Source: Ligula intestinalis
Lineage: Eukaryota > Platyhelminthes > Cestoda > Diphyllobothriidea > Diphyllobothriidae
Direction: 5' to 3'
Length of the DNA: 64,000 nucleotides
Assembly: GCA_036362985.1 (NCBI GenBank)
Contig: JAYGXS010000009.1
Span: 19,358,052-19,422,051 of the forward strand
Shown here: positions 1 through 13,100 of the stretch, in pieces
Layout: each line of letters starts with the position of its first letter
How positions within the stretch are numbered: the first letter of the stretch is position 1
Position numbers and translations under genes: made by a program
Notes under the pieces: model-generated
Told to the model about the DNA's origin: nothing
The model's input: the letters and a program-made list of their open reading frames with translations, nothing else
Database searches by the model: none

Positions 1-346
1 TCTGTGAGTTTTGGATGCTTTTTTGCGGACATGATACCTTCTAACTGTGCTAGTGAAGTGCCCCCCGTTTGTGTTACAGAACACACTTCTCCCGTTTTGT
101 CTGTTGTGGCTACACCTTGTGCCCCGCCAACAGCTGTTTAGCGACTATAGGCTGAAGCGAAAAAAACAAGTGAGACTGAAACGGCCATTTCTGTTTGCTG
201 ACGGGGCACGCTGTGGAGCCGGCTTTTGATCCCACCAACACATCCGTTTTTTGTCTCGGGGCGTCGGGCTTTTTTGTTGTTGTTGAACACTATGCATTAT
301 AATCCATGCGGGGGTGGGCGCATTCATTGGCTTGTCCTGATTTCAG

Positions 347-435
347 AACTGTCTCGATGTCCGCAACTGTTGAGGGAAGACCATCTGCATTTCCGCAGCG
401 ATCTACCATACTGGCGGCACAAGTACTACCCTATT
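347..435 (+). CDS. Possible upstream BTAF1 exon
   Basis: A strong acceptor (pyrimidine-rich tract then AG at 345-346) is followed by an open frame of 29 codons. Its later part reads like a HEAT helix (motif STILAAQVLPY). A GT at 436 would end the exon after one base of a codon. That phase fits the next exon, which starts with two bases completing a codon. The donor (GTACCA) is weak and no family match could be checked, so this is a guess based on phase and composition. It could equally be intron sequence. Confidence 0.25.
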
Positions 436-811
436 GTACCACTTTATGACGCCGCGCTCAGCGCTCCCCATGCATTTTCTAGTGTACCAACTCCAGTTTC
501 AATATTGCCCTTTTTACCTTCTTAGGAAATTAATTCGTGAACTTGAAGTAATTCCCTCGGAACAAATTCTTCTTAAGTTCGCTGCGAAGTTTTGTGCTGA
601 ACTTCATCAAGTCCTACGGAGTAACCGCGTAATATGTCCACAAACTGTGAACAAGTAATCAGTATTATACTGTTGTATTAATACTAAAAGCCAGAATGTT
701 TGCCGTCCTAAACACTGTTTTCACCCTCCAAGGAGCCAGGTCGCAACAAAAAGAAGTCTTTATTGTGTCTATAGTAGGGGTATTTAAGCAGGCAAGCAAA
801 CAGGGTTATAA

Positions 812-876
812 GATCGGACCAATCAGATTGTGTTGTCGAGCGAGTAGCTACTCGATTGCAATCTTATTGGTCGATC
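812..876. repeat. Imperfect palindrome
   Basis: A 65-bp near-palindrome centred on GAGTAGCTACTC. The outer arms pair GATCG(G)ACCAAT with ATTGGTCGATC with small mismatches, and the inner 14 bp are perfectly self-complementary. It could extrude a cruciform or be a degraded foldback element. No function can be assigned from sequence. Confidence 0.7.
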
Positions 877-1790
877 CCTATCTCGCAAGCCTCTCGTGAC
901 CCCGGCCCCTTGACGGCTGTGCTTGTCTTTGCGTGTGGGCGGACCGACAACGTGGCGTGAGAGCGTCTCACACGGGCTGCATGCGCGCAACTCCGCCAGG
1001 ACGGCCCCTAACATATGTGCTCTGTAATTTTTTACCATACACTGTGACAATACAAGTACCAGCTGAAAGCGTCGGTCTTGTGCCGCTGCATGATGACATA
1101 CGGTGGAACGGCAGCGGCAGAATACCGGCGAAACACGTGTCTGGGCCTTTTAGCTAGTACCTAGGCTGTTAATGTGGTAAGTTACAGCATCAGTCTATGC
1201 ATTGGAACCTCGGTTAGTGATTTAACTCCGTTCCAACACCGAGGTCTTTATGTGAAACGCTCGTCTTGCGAAGCGTAGCCAATCAAACTGCATCAATTCA
1301 CTGATTGGCTGCAGGCGATCGAGGACCCATGCCCTTGGAGCAAGACTTATTGGTGGACACAGTCAAACAAACGCACTGACAGCTCGTTAACTGCGAGCGG
1401 AACCTCGTCTTTTGACAAAAAATGTTCTGCTTGTGGTAGCTCGTTACCTGAAATGTTCGTAGTTGGAGCTGCTTGTCGCCCGAGGCTACATTGCAGGTGC
1501 CCGGGGTTCGGAAAATCAGCAGGCTCCCGAGCGTTCCCGTGTGTGTTTTCAGCCTCAGCTTGCAGTCTGTCTTGTTTACTTTCCGGAAAACTTAATATGA
1601 TATGGTAGATTACTGTCTTTTTATATACTGTTGACAATCCATACATTTTGCGTGGTTATTCCGCAGTAGCTGGTGGATTTCAGCTGAAGCATTTCAGTTT
1701 ACTGAGTGGGTCTAAAACCCGTTGTTCTCACCGATTTACTCTTTATGCGCGCGCGCGTTACTTTCTGAGAAAATTGAAAAGGCCTTTCAG

Positions 1791-2231
1791 CTCTCGGTAG
1801 CATTTCATCCACTCTTACTGCTTTTAAGTCAACCTCCTCTGGTCTCTCGCTTGCTGACTCGTCCAAAAACCTCCTACGTCGCGACGGCAGCCTGCTCACC
1901 CTCATCGCGCTCATTCGCGTCTTTGTGGGCCTCACTCCTTCTCCTCCTCCTCCTGCCGATGGAATGCGTCCTCCGCAGCCGGTTGTGCAGACGCATGCCG
2001 TTGACCTGCTGGCTGAGGGCCTTCCCATGCTCTGGCAGTTGGTTTGGCAGGAACCGTTGACCGTTCTACGACATCTTTTTCCCTTCGTCACTGCCGCCGC
2101 CGCCGCCAACTCCGTTTCGGTGAATGGCGACGACTCCACGCTACCGCCGCCGCCTTCTGCGACGACGAGGACGCCAGACTCGGCCCACCCGCACAAGCAG
2201 TTCCGTCTGGATGTCCAGTTCCTTCAGAACA
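1791..2231 (+). CDS. BTAF1: BTAF1 exon a: HEAT-repeat region
   Basis: The acceptor AG is at 1789-1790 after a TTTCAG tract. The first two bases finish a split codon. The frame runs through [15 protein letters not shown] and [15 protein letters not shown], then a run of Ala codons, and ends after one base of a Ser codon before donor GTAAAT. The Leu/Trp-rich helices suit late HEAT repeats. The Pro- and Ala-rich linkers come from CCT and GCC triplet runs and are probably lineage-specific insertions. Confidence 0.75.
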
Positions 2232-5200
2232 GTAAATACCCGCGGTTTTTATCATCAAATGCCTTCTGTCCTGCCAGTTTGCGCGCTCCGCCCCCCCCCC
2301 CCCCCCTGAGCAGAGGGCAGTGCGGATTTATTTGCATGGAATTTTGGCGAAGCATTTTTATCCGAAAATTCGACCATTGGTTTTGATTGTGTCCACTGTA
2401 CCCTCCAAACAGGTCTCGTTTTAAGTGATCGTAGACTTGCTCCGCATCTACCACACTCTCTCTTCCCTCCTCCGCCGGCGTCAAGACAGCAGCAAGAAGA
2501 CCGTAGGCGGGATCGGGCGCAGGCGCCGCCGAAGCCGCCCCTAGGCCTGCCACCGCCCCCCTCCCCCGACCCATGTTTGGCATTTGTTCTGGGAGTACAA
2601 CCCGAATGACGCCTGTCGTACCCTTGTTGTTCCCGCGCATCTACCACGCGGCCCGTTTGGGTGGACTAAAGGGTTGTCACGTTAATTTTGTAAATTGCAA
2701 AACAATCTACTGAAATGTTGTCAGTCGGTTTTATTATTTGGGTGGAGACTTGCCACAAACGGCCTCCGTGTTGGTCCAGCGCGTCTACCACACGGCCCGT
2801 TCAGGGGGCACTGAGTACTTATCTATCCAAATGCCACACGAGCCAAAGGTTGTGAGTTTTCTAGAAGATGACTCGACCATCAGTCAACGTGTACGCGAAA
2901 GTCTGGTAGCAGGTTCTTGAATTGAGGTAATGGCCAGCCATCTTTGGAGACAGTGGTAACGGGCCAGCGCACCTCGAATGCTTGTCATTGTTCACGATGA
3001 TGAGTAGTCCTTCTGCCCGAACTAACAGATATGTGTCTGCTGACTGCTGACTGCAGGATTCCAACCGGCTACTGGCCACGCGGAGACCGAAACACATTTT
3101 GACAGTTGCGGGTTGGCCTCTGTCGTCTTGAGCATGGCTAGGCGCAACTACCAAGGGCCCAAATATTTACACCAACATTCGGTCTGCACCGGTAGAGTCT
3201 TGGACGTACTGATATAATCTGAGTAAAAAATTAATATCTGCGCACATATAAATGGTTACTGCTGCCTTCAGAAACTGCGTCTACTGACTCCAGCTGTGAA
3301 GCACTGGCATCGGAACCAGTCTGTTTGATGTCTGGACATCATTCCTGTTATGCCCCCCCCCCCTCTTTGTAACATGTGGTATCCGCGTTTGCTCTAGTGT
3401 CGCCTACATCAAATACGCAGGGTTTGGGTGGGGAAGCGACACAGCTAAACAGCTTATAAACTCCATCTTTGATTGCGCATATCAGAAAACTAATATCTTC
3501 GCATTAATGCTATTATATGAGTTCGGCGTAGTTCATTTTAAGATTTTTTTCGAAGCACCTTATAACAATCACAGCGAGGTCGTGTAGACAACTCTTTCCT
3601 GTGGATTAAGACTCAAGGACTACTACTGATACCGGCATACATTACACACACTATTTCCCTCAATATTAACCAACATTCTGAAAGGTGTTAGTGTGTTATT
3701 CTACTCCGATCTGTTTCAGGATGTACCCATCCTGATTGAATTGTTATGTTTGCGAGCTAATTGGAACCCCAATTGTATATCTTACTCGCTAACTTTTAGT
3801 AACAGTGTTATTTTACCGTCAAACGGAGAGCACACTCACGAAGCTTGTCTGCCTGATGACGCCCAAAATGGCAGAAAAGCTTTGTGAGTGTGCTCTCCGT
3901 TTGTCGGTGCAATACCATTCTGAAATGCGTTTCCAATTCGAATATTAAATTATTGTGATGCAGAGTCTCGAAGTATTTCGTGCAGGTCAGCCTACGGGCT
4001 TTTGAAGGAGCTTCTTTCTGGCCGCATGTAAGCTGCCTCCTCTAAAACAAACGGGGACTGTAGATTCACCTCATGAATTGTTGACGCACTTATAAATTCA
4101 GATATATTTTGCAACAAACACGAACAAAAATATCCTTTCTCCCCCACTCATTTACTTGCAAGTGACCCCTTCTTCGAAATTTATGCTTGAAGAAAGAGTA
4201 TCTGGCGGTATTTAAAACGTTTTGTTGTGGCCAAATAAATTCAACCCGAGTTGCCGTTGCACGTACATGACGAATTCCTACCTTAGCAAATTAATTTATG
4301 CGCAAATTAGAAAAAAAGTTACAGAATCTACGGAGTTCGCAGACGGCGTCTAGTGACTTGGCGCTTGGGCGTTGGAAGCACTCCGTTTCATATCCGGCGT
4401 CATTCCTGTTACAGTAGTCGCCGGCTATTAAGCCCACGGCTAATAAGCCCAGCCTCGTATTAAGTCCACATCAGATTGGGACGGAATTTTGTACAGGAAA
4501 ATCCGCCGGCTACAAAGCCCAATTTGCCGGATGTGATTTGCTTTCATTTTTAAAGTAAAATTTGGCGACACCCTTTTCGGACAGCAGCAGTTCCGCACTC
4601 TTCACCTTCTCCCATGAGTCACGAAGACTAGACGGGAGCCGGCGCGGCTGCTGTATAAAATGCAAGCCAATACAATACAATCGCCTAACTTAGTCTTAAG
4701 TGACACTTTCATCTCTATCCATGGTTCTGTACGCTCTAAGAAGATGCCGATATAGTTACTTGTCTTTGCTAGAAGTGCTAATTCAGTAAGGCCAGTACTT
4801 AGTATGCTATTAGTTCTGCCTGCGTATGCTTTTTAAGGAGTCGCACCCAGTATGCACTCCCAATCTGTGGGATGTAATAGTGATTAGCATTTATACAATA
4901 ATATAGCGTTTGTAGAGTAGTGATTTAAGTCAACTCTGGGCTCTTATCTCCACATGTCAGCAATAAGTGTAGTAGAACTTGCGCTAGCTCTGCCGCTATC
5001 ATTTGTCAGAGTTCTGCCCATAGTCTTTCTAAATAGGTGGGCTACAAGTACCGCTAATAGACTAAAACCGTGTGGCTGAGACTGCAATAGACTAGAAAGC
5101 TAAGCTTTGAGGACTCGGCTGTACTATAAAGCCAAGCAGGTCTAACTTAGAGGCTCCACTGCATGAATTATGTTCGTATAATAACTCTAGCGCTAACATG

Positions 5201-8200
5201 AACTCAGATCCCCTAGTGCTCATCTTACCTCTAACCCCACAGTGAACGCTAACGACAACCTTAACCATATGCGTCCCTAGCATTAACTTCAACCTTTATC
5301 CTAAGCTTCAAGCATTGCTCTGTTTTTTTTCACCTGTATTGCAGGCTGTTTTTGTTCCGGTGTGTATGAGACGTGGATGCGCTCACAGCACTACAATTAT
5401 CAGGCCCGGTTCCGTTTAGGAAGAGAAAGGGGAAGACAGCAGTAGGAGTTGCTTATTTTGTGCCAGAAACCTTGTGGTCTCCGAGGCGACCCCAGTAGCA
5501 AGGTGGACAAAATCTGGTATAAAGGCGGCATATGTATATCCGGATTTTTTGCAGTAGGGGCGGGGGGGGGGGGTGGATCAAGTAGACTCCGAACAGCTGG
5601 AATTGTCCACGATTGCGGTTGTCCGTCTTTCATCTGCTGGGCCAGTCATTTCATCGTCGCACTTCAATTCACCAATGGCCCTTGCCGTCGTTAGAAGAAA
5701 GTATAACTATTGAAGAATTTAGATTGTCACTCTAGACCGGTTGGCACAACAAGCTAGACGAACCATTGACTTGTGAGAGGGTGAGTCGTGTTAGGTTCGT
5801 GAGCGAAGGAAAAGGGAAAAAAATTACAGCCTCCTGTGCTAGCGGGGCCTAGTAGCAAATCCAAGAGGATTCCATCATGGAAATCTACGGGAATCCTACT
5901 TATGCCGGATTTTCTCCACTTGGTCTGCGCTTGCTACTAGGGGGCGGCAAGCTCCGGGCCTACGTACGCTTCTGTTCGCTAGCATAATGCGGGTGTGGTC
6001 ACTGTCCACCTGCCCAATAGCAGTTAACGACCCCTGTAACTGTCGCAGAGACAGGCCAAGAACTGTAATCACGTGAGCGCTTGACGCCGGAGATGGCAGG
6101 AGCTACACATGTCCCGTTCAAGGGACTGGTCCATATAAGTAATCCTCATCACTGTTTTTAAATTGATGTTCAAGCATCTCTGCGTGTGGTGGCCCAACAG
6201 CAGGTAGTGCCCATCTCCGGTTGCCTTGACACGTGGGCTTGTGTGTGTGTACGTGCTGTGGCCCTTTTTGGATCGAAAGTCCCCACTGGAGTCCTGACTG
6301 GTTTTAATTGGAAAACGGAGCGAAGCCGAGACCTCGACCGGTTTGAGCCAACGGCCTCAAGGTCACCCACTATCGGGTGACCTTGAGGCCGTTGGCTCTG
6401 AACACGGAAGCCGGACACAGCAATGTTGGGCACCGTCTACAGCTGTAATCGTTCGAAGAATCTCAACTATTTACTAGTTCCATCGGTCTTGGCTATGTTG
6501 CATTTCATGGTATCTCTCCTCAGGCTACTGTTCAACCGACTTCTTGCATGCTCGTAGCCTGCCTATTGGTCAGTTCTAATAGTAGCCACCGCATACAGGT
6601 GCGACGAGTGACCTTCGGGCGTTGTTGTTCCGAGGCCACAATCGGAGATGGATAGCCGCCCAAAAGGACCGGGGATGATAGTTTTGTTTTTCTTCGGCAA
6701 TGGCTCTCTGGTGAACACGCTGGAAACCTGATGGAAACATGATGGCAGGTTGCACGTGGTTAGATGGCACTGCATTAGTACGGCTCAACTTCCCCTTACT
6801 GTTCGAGTCGGCGCTTCGCCCATATCAGTGGTGATTACCTTTGCTGTTACTAGGACTTCATCTTCTTTTAGCCCCACTATCTCAACCTGTTAGTCCAGCC
6901 AATCTTTGTTGTAACGGAAGCCCAGTCCGAGATATCACCTCCCAATGACGCCTTGTGTGTGTCCCCAAAGGAGGAGCACTAAAAGAAGTGTGCAACAGCA
7001 GAAGTATTTCAGTGTACGAGGTAACATCGATTTAGGACAACAAACGCATGTAACACGATTTCCTCTCTTGCCATAGTCGCCGGTAGGATTGGCTAGTGAC
7101 TCGACGGCTGGCTGCACTATGCATTTCGAATTATCGATTGATTGACTCCAAGTCTGTGTTCGCTTCGTGTAGGCTAATCGATAGCCTGCCGTGTATGGGC
7201 TATCGCATGCAAGCTTCTGCTTTTTAAGGCTGTTCTTTAGGCCGTCCTTACAATCTTCTCCTAATCTGCCGGTTTTGCTCGTCGCATATAAAAAGCCGCT
7301 TGATTACCCCCTCCTAGCACTGAGGATATTTTTAATTCCCTCCTCCCCCCCCCAGGTCTGGAAGTCTCTGCAGATCAGCGTGCTGCGCTCACTGGACCCG
7401 AGGAGGACTGCCTCTGCCAGTGTGTCTGTCTCCTGTTGGCTCTGTTTGGGGCCTTCCGGAACAACTGCGGAGGCCGGGAGCAGGCAGCCGACGATGACTA
7501 TGATGAACTGATTGCCGGTCTGCTGACACTCAGCCTGCGCCTGCTGCGTTTGCGCGAGGCAAGACCGCGCTACGCGGCTGCTCACGCCCTCGCCATGGCG
7601 GTCTGCTGCTGGCCTAGTCGAGTCCTCAATAGGGTCCTACTGGACTGCCTGCCGCGGCTGGATGTTGAGGAGCAGACCAAGTCGCGTATCTGTTGTCTTA
7701 CCGAACAGATGGCTGCCATGGAGTCTATTTATCGTGAGTAATTTTTTTCCACAGGGACCCAGTCTGGCTTGTTTTACGCTCCTGATTGTTCATTGAGGAC
7801 AGTGATCCGGTGGACGCTGACTGTCGGAGTTAACCTTGCTTGCGAAATACCATGCAAGTTCGCTCCATCGTGCTGCTGCTGCTGCTGCTTGTCTGTTAGG
7901 CCTATACGCAGTTGTTGCCTTATGGCTATTTGAATCCTCCAAACAGTAAATCTGGAGGTGAAACATCTCCGATGTTACAGGATGTTTCACTACCTGCCTG
8001 ACGGAAATAGACAGCGCTTTTGCAGGATTTTTCCGGACGAGCCAAACAGCAGAGGCTGATTGTGCCGGCGCAATGTTACCTGTTAGAACATGCCCATCTC
8101 ACACAGGAGACATGTCCAGGTGGTAGGTAGACGATGCCCCCACCTCCTGCTCCACCATCCCTTCCGGTCATCCAGCCTCGGAGTGGGCGCTGGGAGGAGG

Positions 8201-10098
8201 GTGGAGCAATTCTTGTGGAGATCGTATTCTCCCTATTTGCTACCTCAATGGGAATGGACAAAGCTAGTCCTAACCCTAGCACTTGTTTCCTTCTTCAACT
8301 GTAAGGTGGCTGCTGTTGCTGCTAGGAAGTGCGTTTACCGATCAGGGCTTAGTTTAGAGCCCTCGCAGGCAGTCACACACGGCCACTTATTATGCAGGAA
8401 AGAAAGTTGTAATCGATAGAATTTTTACCGTCGTACGCGACGAGGTCCTCCGCATGCACCACTGCAAGGCGTCACAGGTGCAGCGACTTGACCCCGCGGA
8501 TGCGTAATAGTGGACTTGGTCTCGGGATCTACCGCACTGCCCTTTCCTTCATCCGCCCGAGCCCGAAGTCAGGACATAGTCAAGAAAAGCGAAGGCGGGA
8601 GAGTGCGTGGCTGGCGCGGCCGGAGCTGATCGTAGACTTACCAACGACACAGCTGGCTCAGATCTGTAGGGGTCTAAGTAGTGGGTGTACTCGTATCACT
8701 ACAATCATCAGGTCGAAATCCCAGGTTGGTAGTAAAAGACAGAAGTCACCAGAGGGAGTGGTTTATTGTGTACGGAACTCCCAATCGCTGTCTCTGTTGA
8801 CTGGCTAGTAGCCCTCGTTGGATCAGGAGCCCCACCGGGTGGGCCCCAATCCCGGCGGTGTGGAGGAGGGGAAGTCGGAGCAGCGTGGTCGAGAGGGGCT
8901 GCTCCGTCGTTAAAAACAGAGATGTAGAGGAGGGGAGATTGATGCACCGTAGGGAGGTTTGGTGTAGCAGACCTCGGCCGCCGTGAGGGCGGGTGGGAAA
9001 GCGGTCAAAGACGCGTCTGCTGTGGTTCCCGTCTTAGTTGGCAGTGACCGCTGGCGAATCCAGGGCTAGTGTTGACTGCGTCCAGCCAGACCTGAGCGAG
9101 TCGACACTGTGTTGTGTGGGGTGATGACAGTTGCTTTTAGATGACTGTGAGGCGAGTTCTAGGGGTTTGTTATTGGTGTGTTGCGATTGCCCGAGGGGAT
9201 GCTGTCTGCAAAAGGTCCCCTACTTCGTGGCCGCGGCTTGGCGTGTTCGAATGGCACTTAGCAGGCGTGCTTATTTATGACGTGCGGGTGTGGAGCACGT
9301 GTGTGTGAGAGTGAGTGAATATCGGTCAGGTGGTCTTCACGTCATCCAGTGGAACAGCCGCCCGCAAAGACAAATGACGTTAGGGGCCGCAGGCATTGCA
9401 GAATGAAGGATGGGGCAGGCAATGTGGCCGTCCGCCACAGATCCCACGACCTGAGAGAACCATCAAGGCCAAATAAGCGGCCACTGTAGTCTGGCCCACG
9501 TAGTCAGGAAAATACGCAATTATCACTCGTTGATGGACTTCCACTCGACCGCTAACGGAACCCATCTGTCCCGCGCTGCCTTGGCAGAAGTCCTGACAGC
9601 CGTAGCAGTTGGCGGTGGTAGTACTTGTTGTTGTAGGATCAATCGCAAGGTAAGGGGCTTTAGAACCACGACTTCCGGATATTCTTCAGATACCAGACTG
9701 TGGCAGAGGGTCTTCGGACGGTTAGGTCGATCGGCGCTCTCAGTCTGTAGTCGACACCAAACTCCAGAACTCTAGAGACCATCTCGGTTGCGCATTCCAT
9801 CAGGTGTTCGTTGGTATCTTCCTCCCCACAAGCTGCACACGTGGAATCATCAGTCAGATTTTACCGCTTCCTGATGTGATTCAGCTTTGGACAACGTCCG
9901 GTCCTAAATCTCACCAGGGTCGTTCTATCTAGCCGAGTCATTTTCTTTTCTTCATCCCAGTTGATGGGGGCCGTATACTTCTTCGGTCGCGTTCATGTGT
10001 CATTTGTGTCCTGGAGGTCATTCGTCTGACTGCTTTCATCGTTGCCGCAAAGGATGTTGTTGTTGTTGTACTAGCTTTCTCCCTTAACCTAGTTTGCC

Positions 10099-10141
<43 letters not shown>

Positions 10142-13100
10142 GAACAATATTTTGATGATAATATCAAAATTTTCAGCAAAAAAGTGGCTCCATTCACGGA
10201 GAGTAAAAATAAGATCAATTATGGGGTTCAAAAAGCTCAAGAGTAAGCGGTCAAAGATAACAAAATGCTCAAAGTAAGAAGTCGACACGGTTACCACATC
10301 TGTTATGGAGACAGGTCTGCCTTCAGCTTCTCAATTTCCATTTCTTCACACGTGAGGAATCGTGCTAAGAATGGGAGTACCGAGTACTGGTAGGCCGATG
10401 TACGGCAGGTCATATGACGGAAGCTTCGGCGCATGGTACGAGAAGATTTCGCAGCCATTAATTCAGAGTGGAGAGGGTGAGCGACCTCACTTAGAATACG
10501 GTCCACGAAATTCTTGACCGATTTAAAATGTCGCTGTATGATGAGGTCAGCTAAAAAAACATAGGAATAACCGGCAGCTGAAGAGAGCATGCGGAGAATA
10601 CGTTTAATAATAAGCAAGTCTTTCTTGAGTAGTGCTGGAAAAGTAACTGGAGAGCAATAAAGAATAAGAGGGAGGATACAGGCATCTATAAAACGCCAGA
10701 TGAGAGCTTGTGGGGTGCGATATGAACGCAAGCGGCGGACATAATACAAAAGTTTGCGGATTTTTATAAAAAGGTCTTCAATATGAAGAGTAAATGAGAG
10801 GTTGGAAGCAAGTGTTACACCAAGGTATCGGAAGGAGGATACATTGTTAGGCAGAAAGTCAATGGTTTCAGGGCTGGTAGGGGGTCGCAGCCGAAAAATG
10901 CACTGGACTGACTTCCGCTCATTAAGTAAAAGGCCATTTTCTGACGACCATGCTGTGACATGGTCCAGTCCATCCTTCAGTGTTTGGAGATGGGTCTGGC
11001 TTTTGAGAGGATGGCCGACAACCATATCGTCAGCGTATTTGGCAAACAAACATGCGTTTGGAGATCGTAGGTCATCAGTATGGAGGGAAAAAAGATGAGG
11101 GGATAATATAGACCCCTGCAGAACTCCACAATTGTTGGGAAGGACCGTCGATTTTCGCTTCCCGGTCTGAACGAATTGGGTGCGGGAAGAAAAATAGTCC
11201 CTTAGCCATGAGACAACCCAGCCAGGAGAGCCACATGCAGAGGTTTTACTAAGAAGAAGATGGCGCGGGATCGTGTTGAAGGCTGAGGAATAGTCAAGAA
11301 AAGCACACGCGTAAGCACGGCATCCCTTATCCAAGTCCCTAAGAGCAGAGTGGACTACTAAAGCAACTGCATCTAGTGTACTACGCCTCGCCTTATACGC
11401 AAACTGCAATGGATCAGAAAAATTGGATGAAAACGGCTTAATGATGTCCAAAGCGACTCGTTCTGTAAGTACGAGGAGTGCAGAAGAACAGGCGATTGGG
11501 CGAAAGGATTTGGGACCCGTTGAAGTGGTTTTTTTCGGGATAGGAGTGATTTTGACCGAACGCCAACCGTCAGGAATCTTGGACTCCATGAAAGATAAAT
11601 TAATAAGATGTGCCAAGACAGGAGCTAATTGAAAAGAGCAAGATTTAAGGAGAAATGGGGAGACGCCATCTGGTCCGGCAGCTGTTGTACCTTTAACCTT
11701 GTTTAGGTGTTTCATCACTGTTGCCACAGACACTGGAGAAAAATCACTCGGTGGTAACGAAATCTCATTTGTCGGGAGGTAGGACTCGGTGGGAGTATGG
11801 ATGAAGTTTGAGTTTAAGCTGTCTAGGTCAGCGTCAACATGTGCCAGCGTATTGCGTTGACCAGTGAGACGTTTAAGACTTTTCCATATTTCGGATGAAG
11901 AGAGAGGAGACGAAGATGTAGAAGAAGTAAATAACTGACTAACAAAAAGGTCATTTAGTCTTGCGATCTCGCGTTTTATAAGGGCATTAACGTCCTTCAA
12001 TCTTTCTCGTAAACCTAGTTTGTAGAACAGTTCCTTGTGTCTTCTCAAAGTTTTTAAGTGGGGAGAAGATATTCGGTCTGGTCTAACCATGACCGTGTCA
12101 AAAGGACAACAAATGTTAAAAATTCCGTTGAGAAATGTTGTAAGATAACTCGAACACGACTCTACATTCCTGTTTTCGAGAAAGATGGGAATGAATTCAG
12201 ATATACAAGTCTGAAGCAAGGAAATATTATGTGGGGACGTGTCACGAATGTGTAATTTCCTCTCGGGCGTTACTAATAGCCCTTTGTTGGTCTTAGAATA
12301 GATTTTTGGTTGACAGAGCAGTACGGAATGGTCTGAGCCTGCCAATGGAGCTCTATTTTTTACAGCAAAAAGCTTTGGATAGTTAGTCAGTATATGATCG
12401 AGTGGGGCGTCATCTCGTGTATTGAAATTAACTAAGTCACTAAATCCTAACAATATGAGGGGACGTAGATTTACTCGATTGAAGTCCCCACATAAAATAA
12501 TTACATGCTCGCAAGACAGTGCGGCAAGCTTTTGGGAAAGAAAATCGAAAAAGTGGGTAAGGGCATCTTGACAGGTGGAAGGGGGTATGTAAATACTAAC
12601 ATAAATGATGCCTTTTGAGTTGTGTAAAAATTTAGGCCTACAAACTACTGCAATAACGTCTATGTGGTCTTCGGAGTAAGAAAAAAGGGACTTACAGTTT
12701 GTGCACCATTGCTGGTTTACAAAAACTGCTACTCCGCCACCTCTGCTGATTGATCGGGATTTTCTGTCCGAACGAAAACAGCAATACGCTGGAGGTGTGA
12801 TGAGCTGCGACTCTATATCCCTATTGAGCCAGGTCTCTTGAAGACAGATTACACCGCACTTACTGTGTTCCTGTTTCAACATAAGTGCATCCAATTCGAG
12901 ACTTTTATTGAAAATAGACCTGCAGTTAGTGGACATTAGACCCGGAAGAGACATTGAGGCTAATGGTTGACGCTTCATAGCTTGTTTCCAACCGCATCGA
13001 TGCTTACGCGATCGTATTGCATTCCATTGGATAACATTTGGTGCTGATGTACTGCAGGTTCTGAAAATTAATCCAAAAGTACATGAATGTTCGTTATGAA

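Larger units (their letters stand above)
1..1790. other. Region upstream of first firm BTAF1 exon
   Basis: No confident gene was recognised here. A good pyrimidine-rich splice acceptor ends at 346 and may open an upstream BTAF1 exon, listed separately. An imperfect palindrome lies at 812-876. The short reading frames in both strands have no recognisable domains and look random. The segment is most simply intron of the BTAF1 gene. Confidence 0.5.
2232..7355 (+). other. BTAF1 intron, 5.1 kb
   Basis: The intron starts GTAAAT and ends in a poly-C tract followed by CAG. It contains a poly-C run near 2291, a long hairpin at 3821-3902, a copy of the 4.6-kb dispersed repeat family (4605-5300), a G-run near 5565 and a perfect hairpin at 6345-6398. 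Short duplicated phrases (TCTACCAC.CGGCCCGTT at about 2640 and 2787) hint at older repeats. No coding sequence was recognised. Confidence 0.7.

Noticed and set aside
1699..2196. 165-codon minus-strand frame
   Set aside because: It is the antisense shadow of BTAF1 exon a and is rich in Gly/Glu/Arg from GC-rich triplets.
2224..2640. 138-codon minus-strand Gly/Ala-rich frame
   Set aside because: It crosses a poly-G run and shows no family resemblance. It is likely random in GC-rich intron.
3853..3877. Hammerhead-like CTGATGA...GAAA within the hairpin at 3.8 kb
   Set aside because: The long arm could serve as stem III, but the position before the cleavage site would be G, and only five bases remain for stem I, so no valid hammerhead can form.
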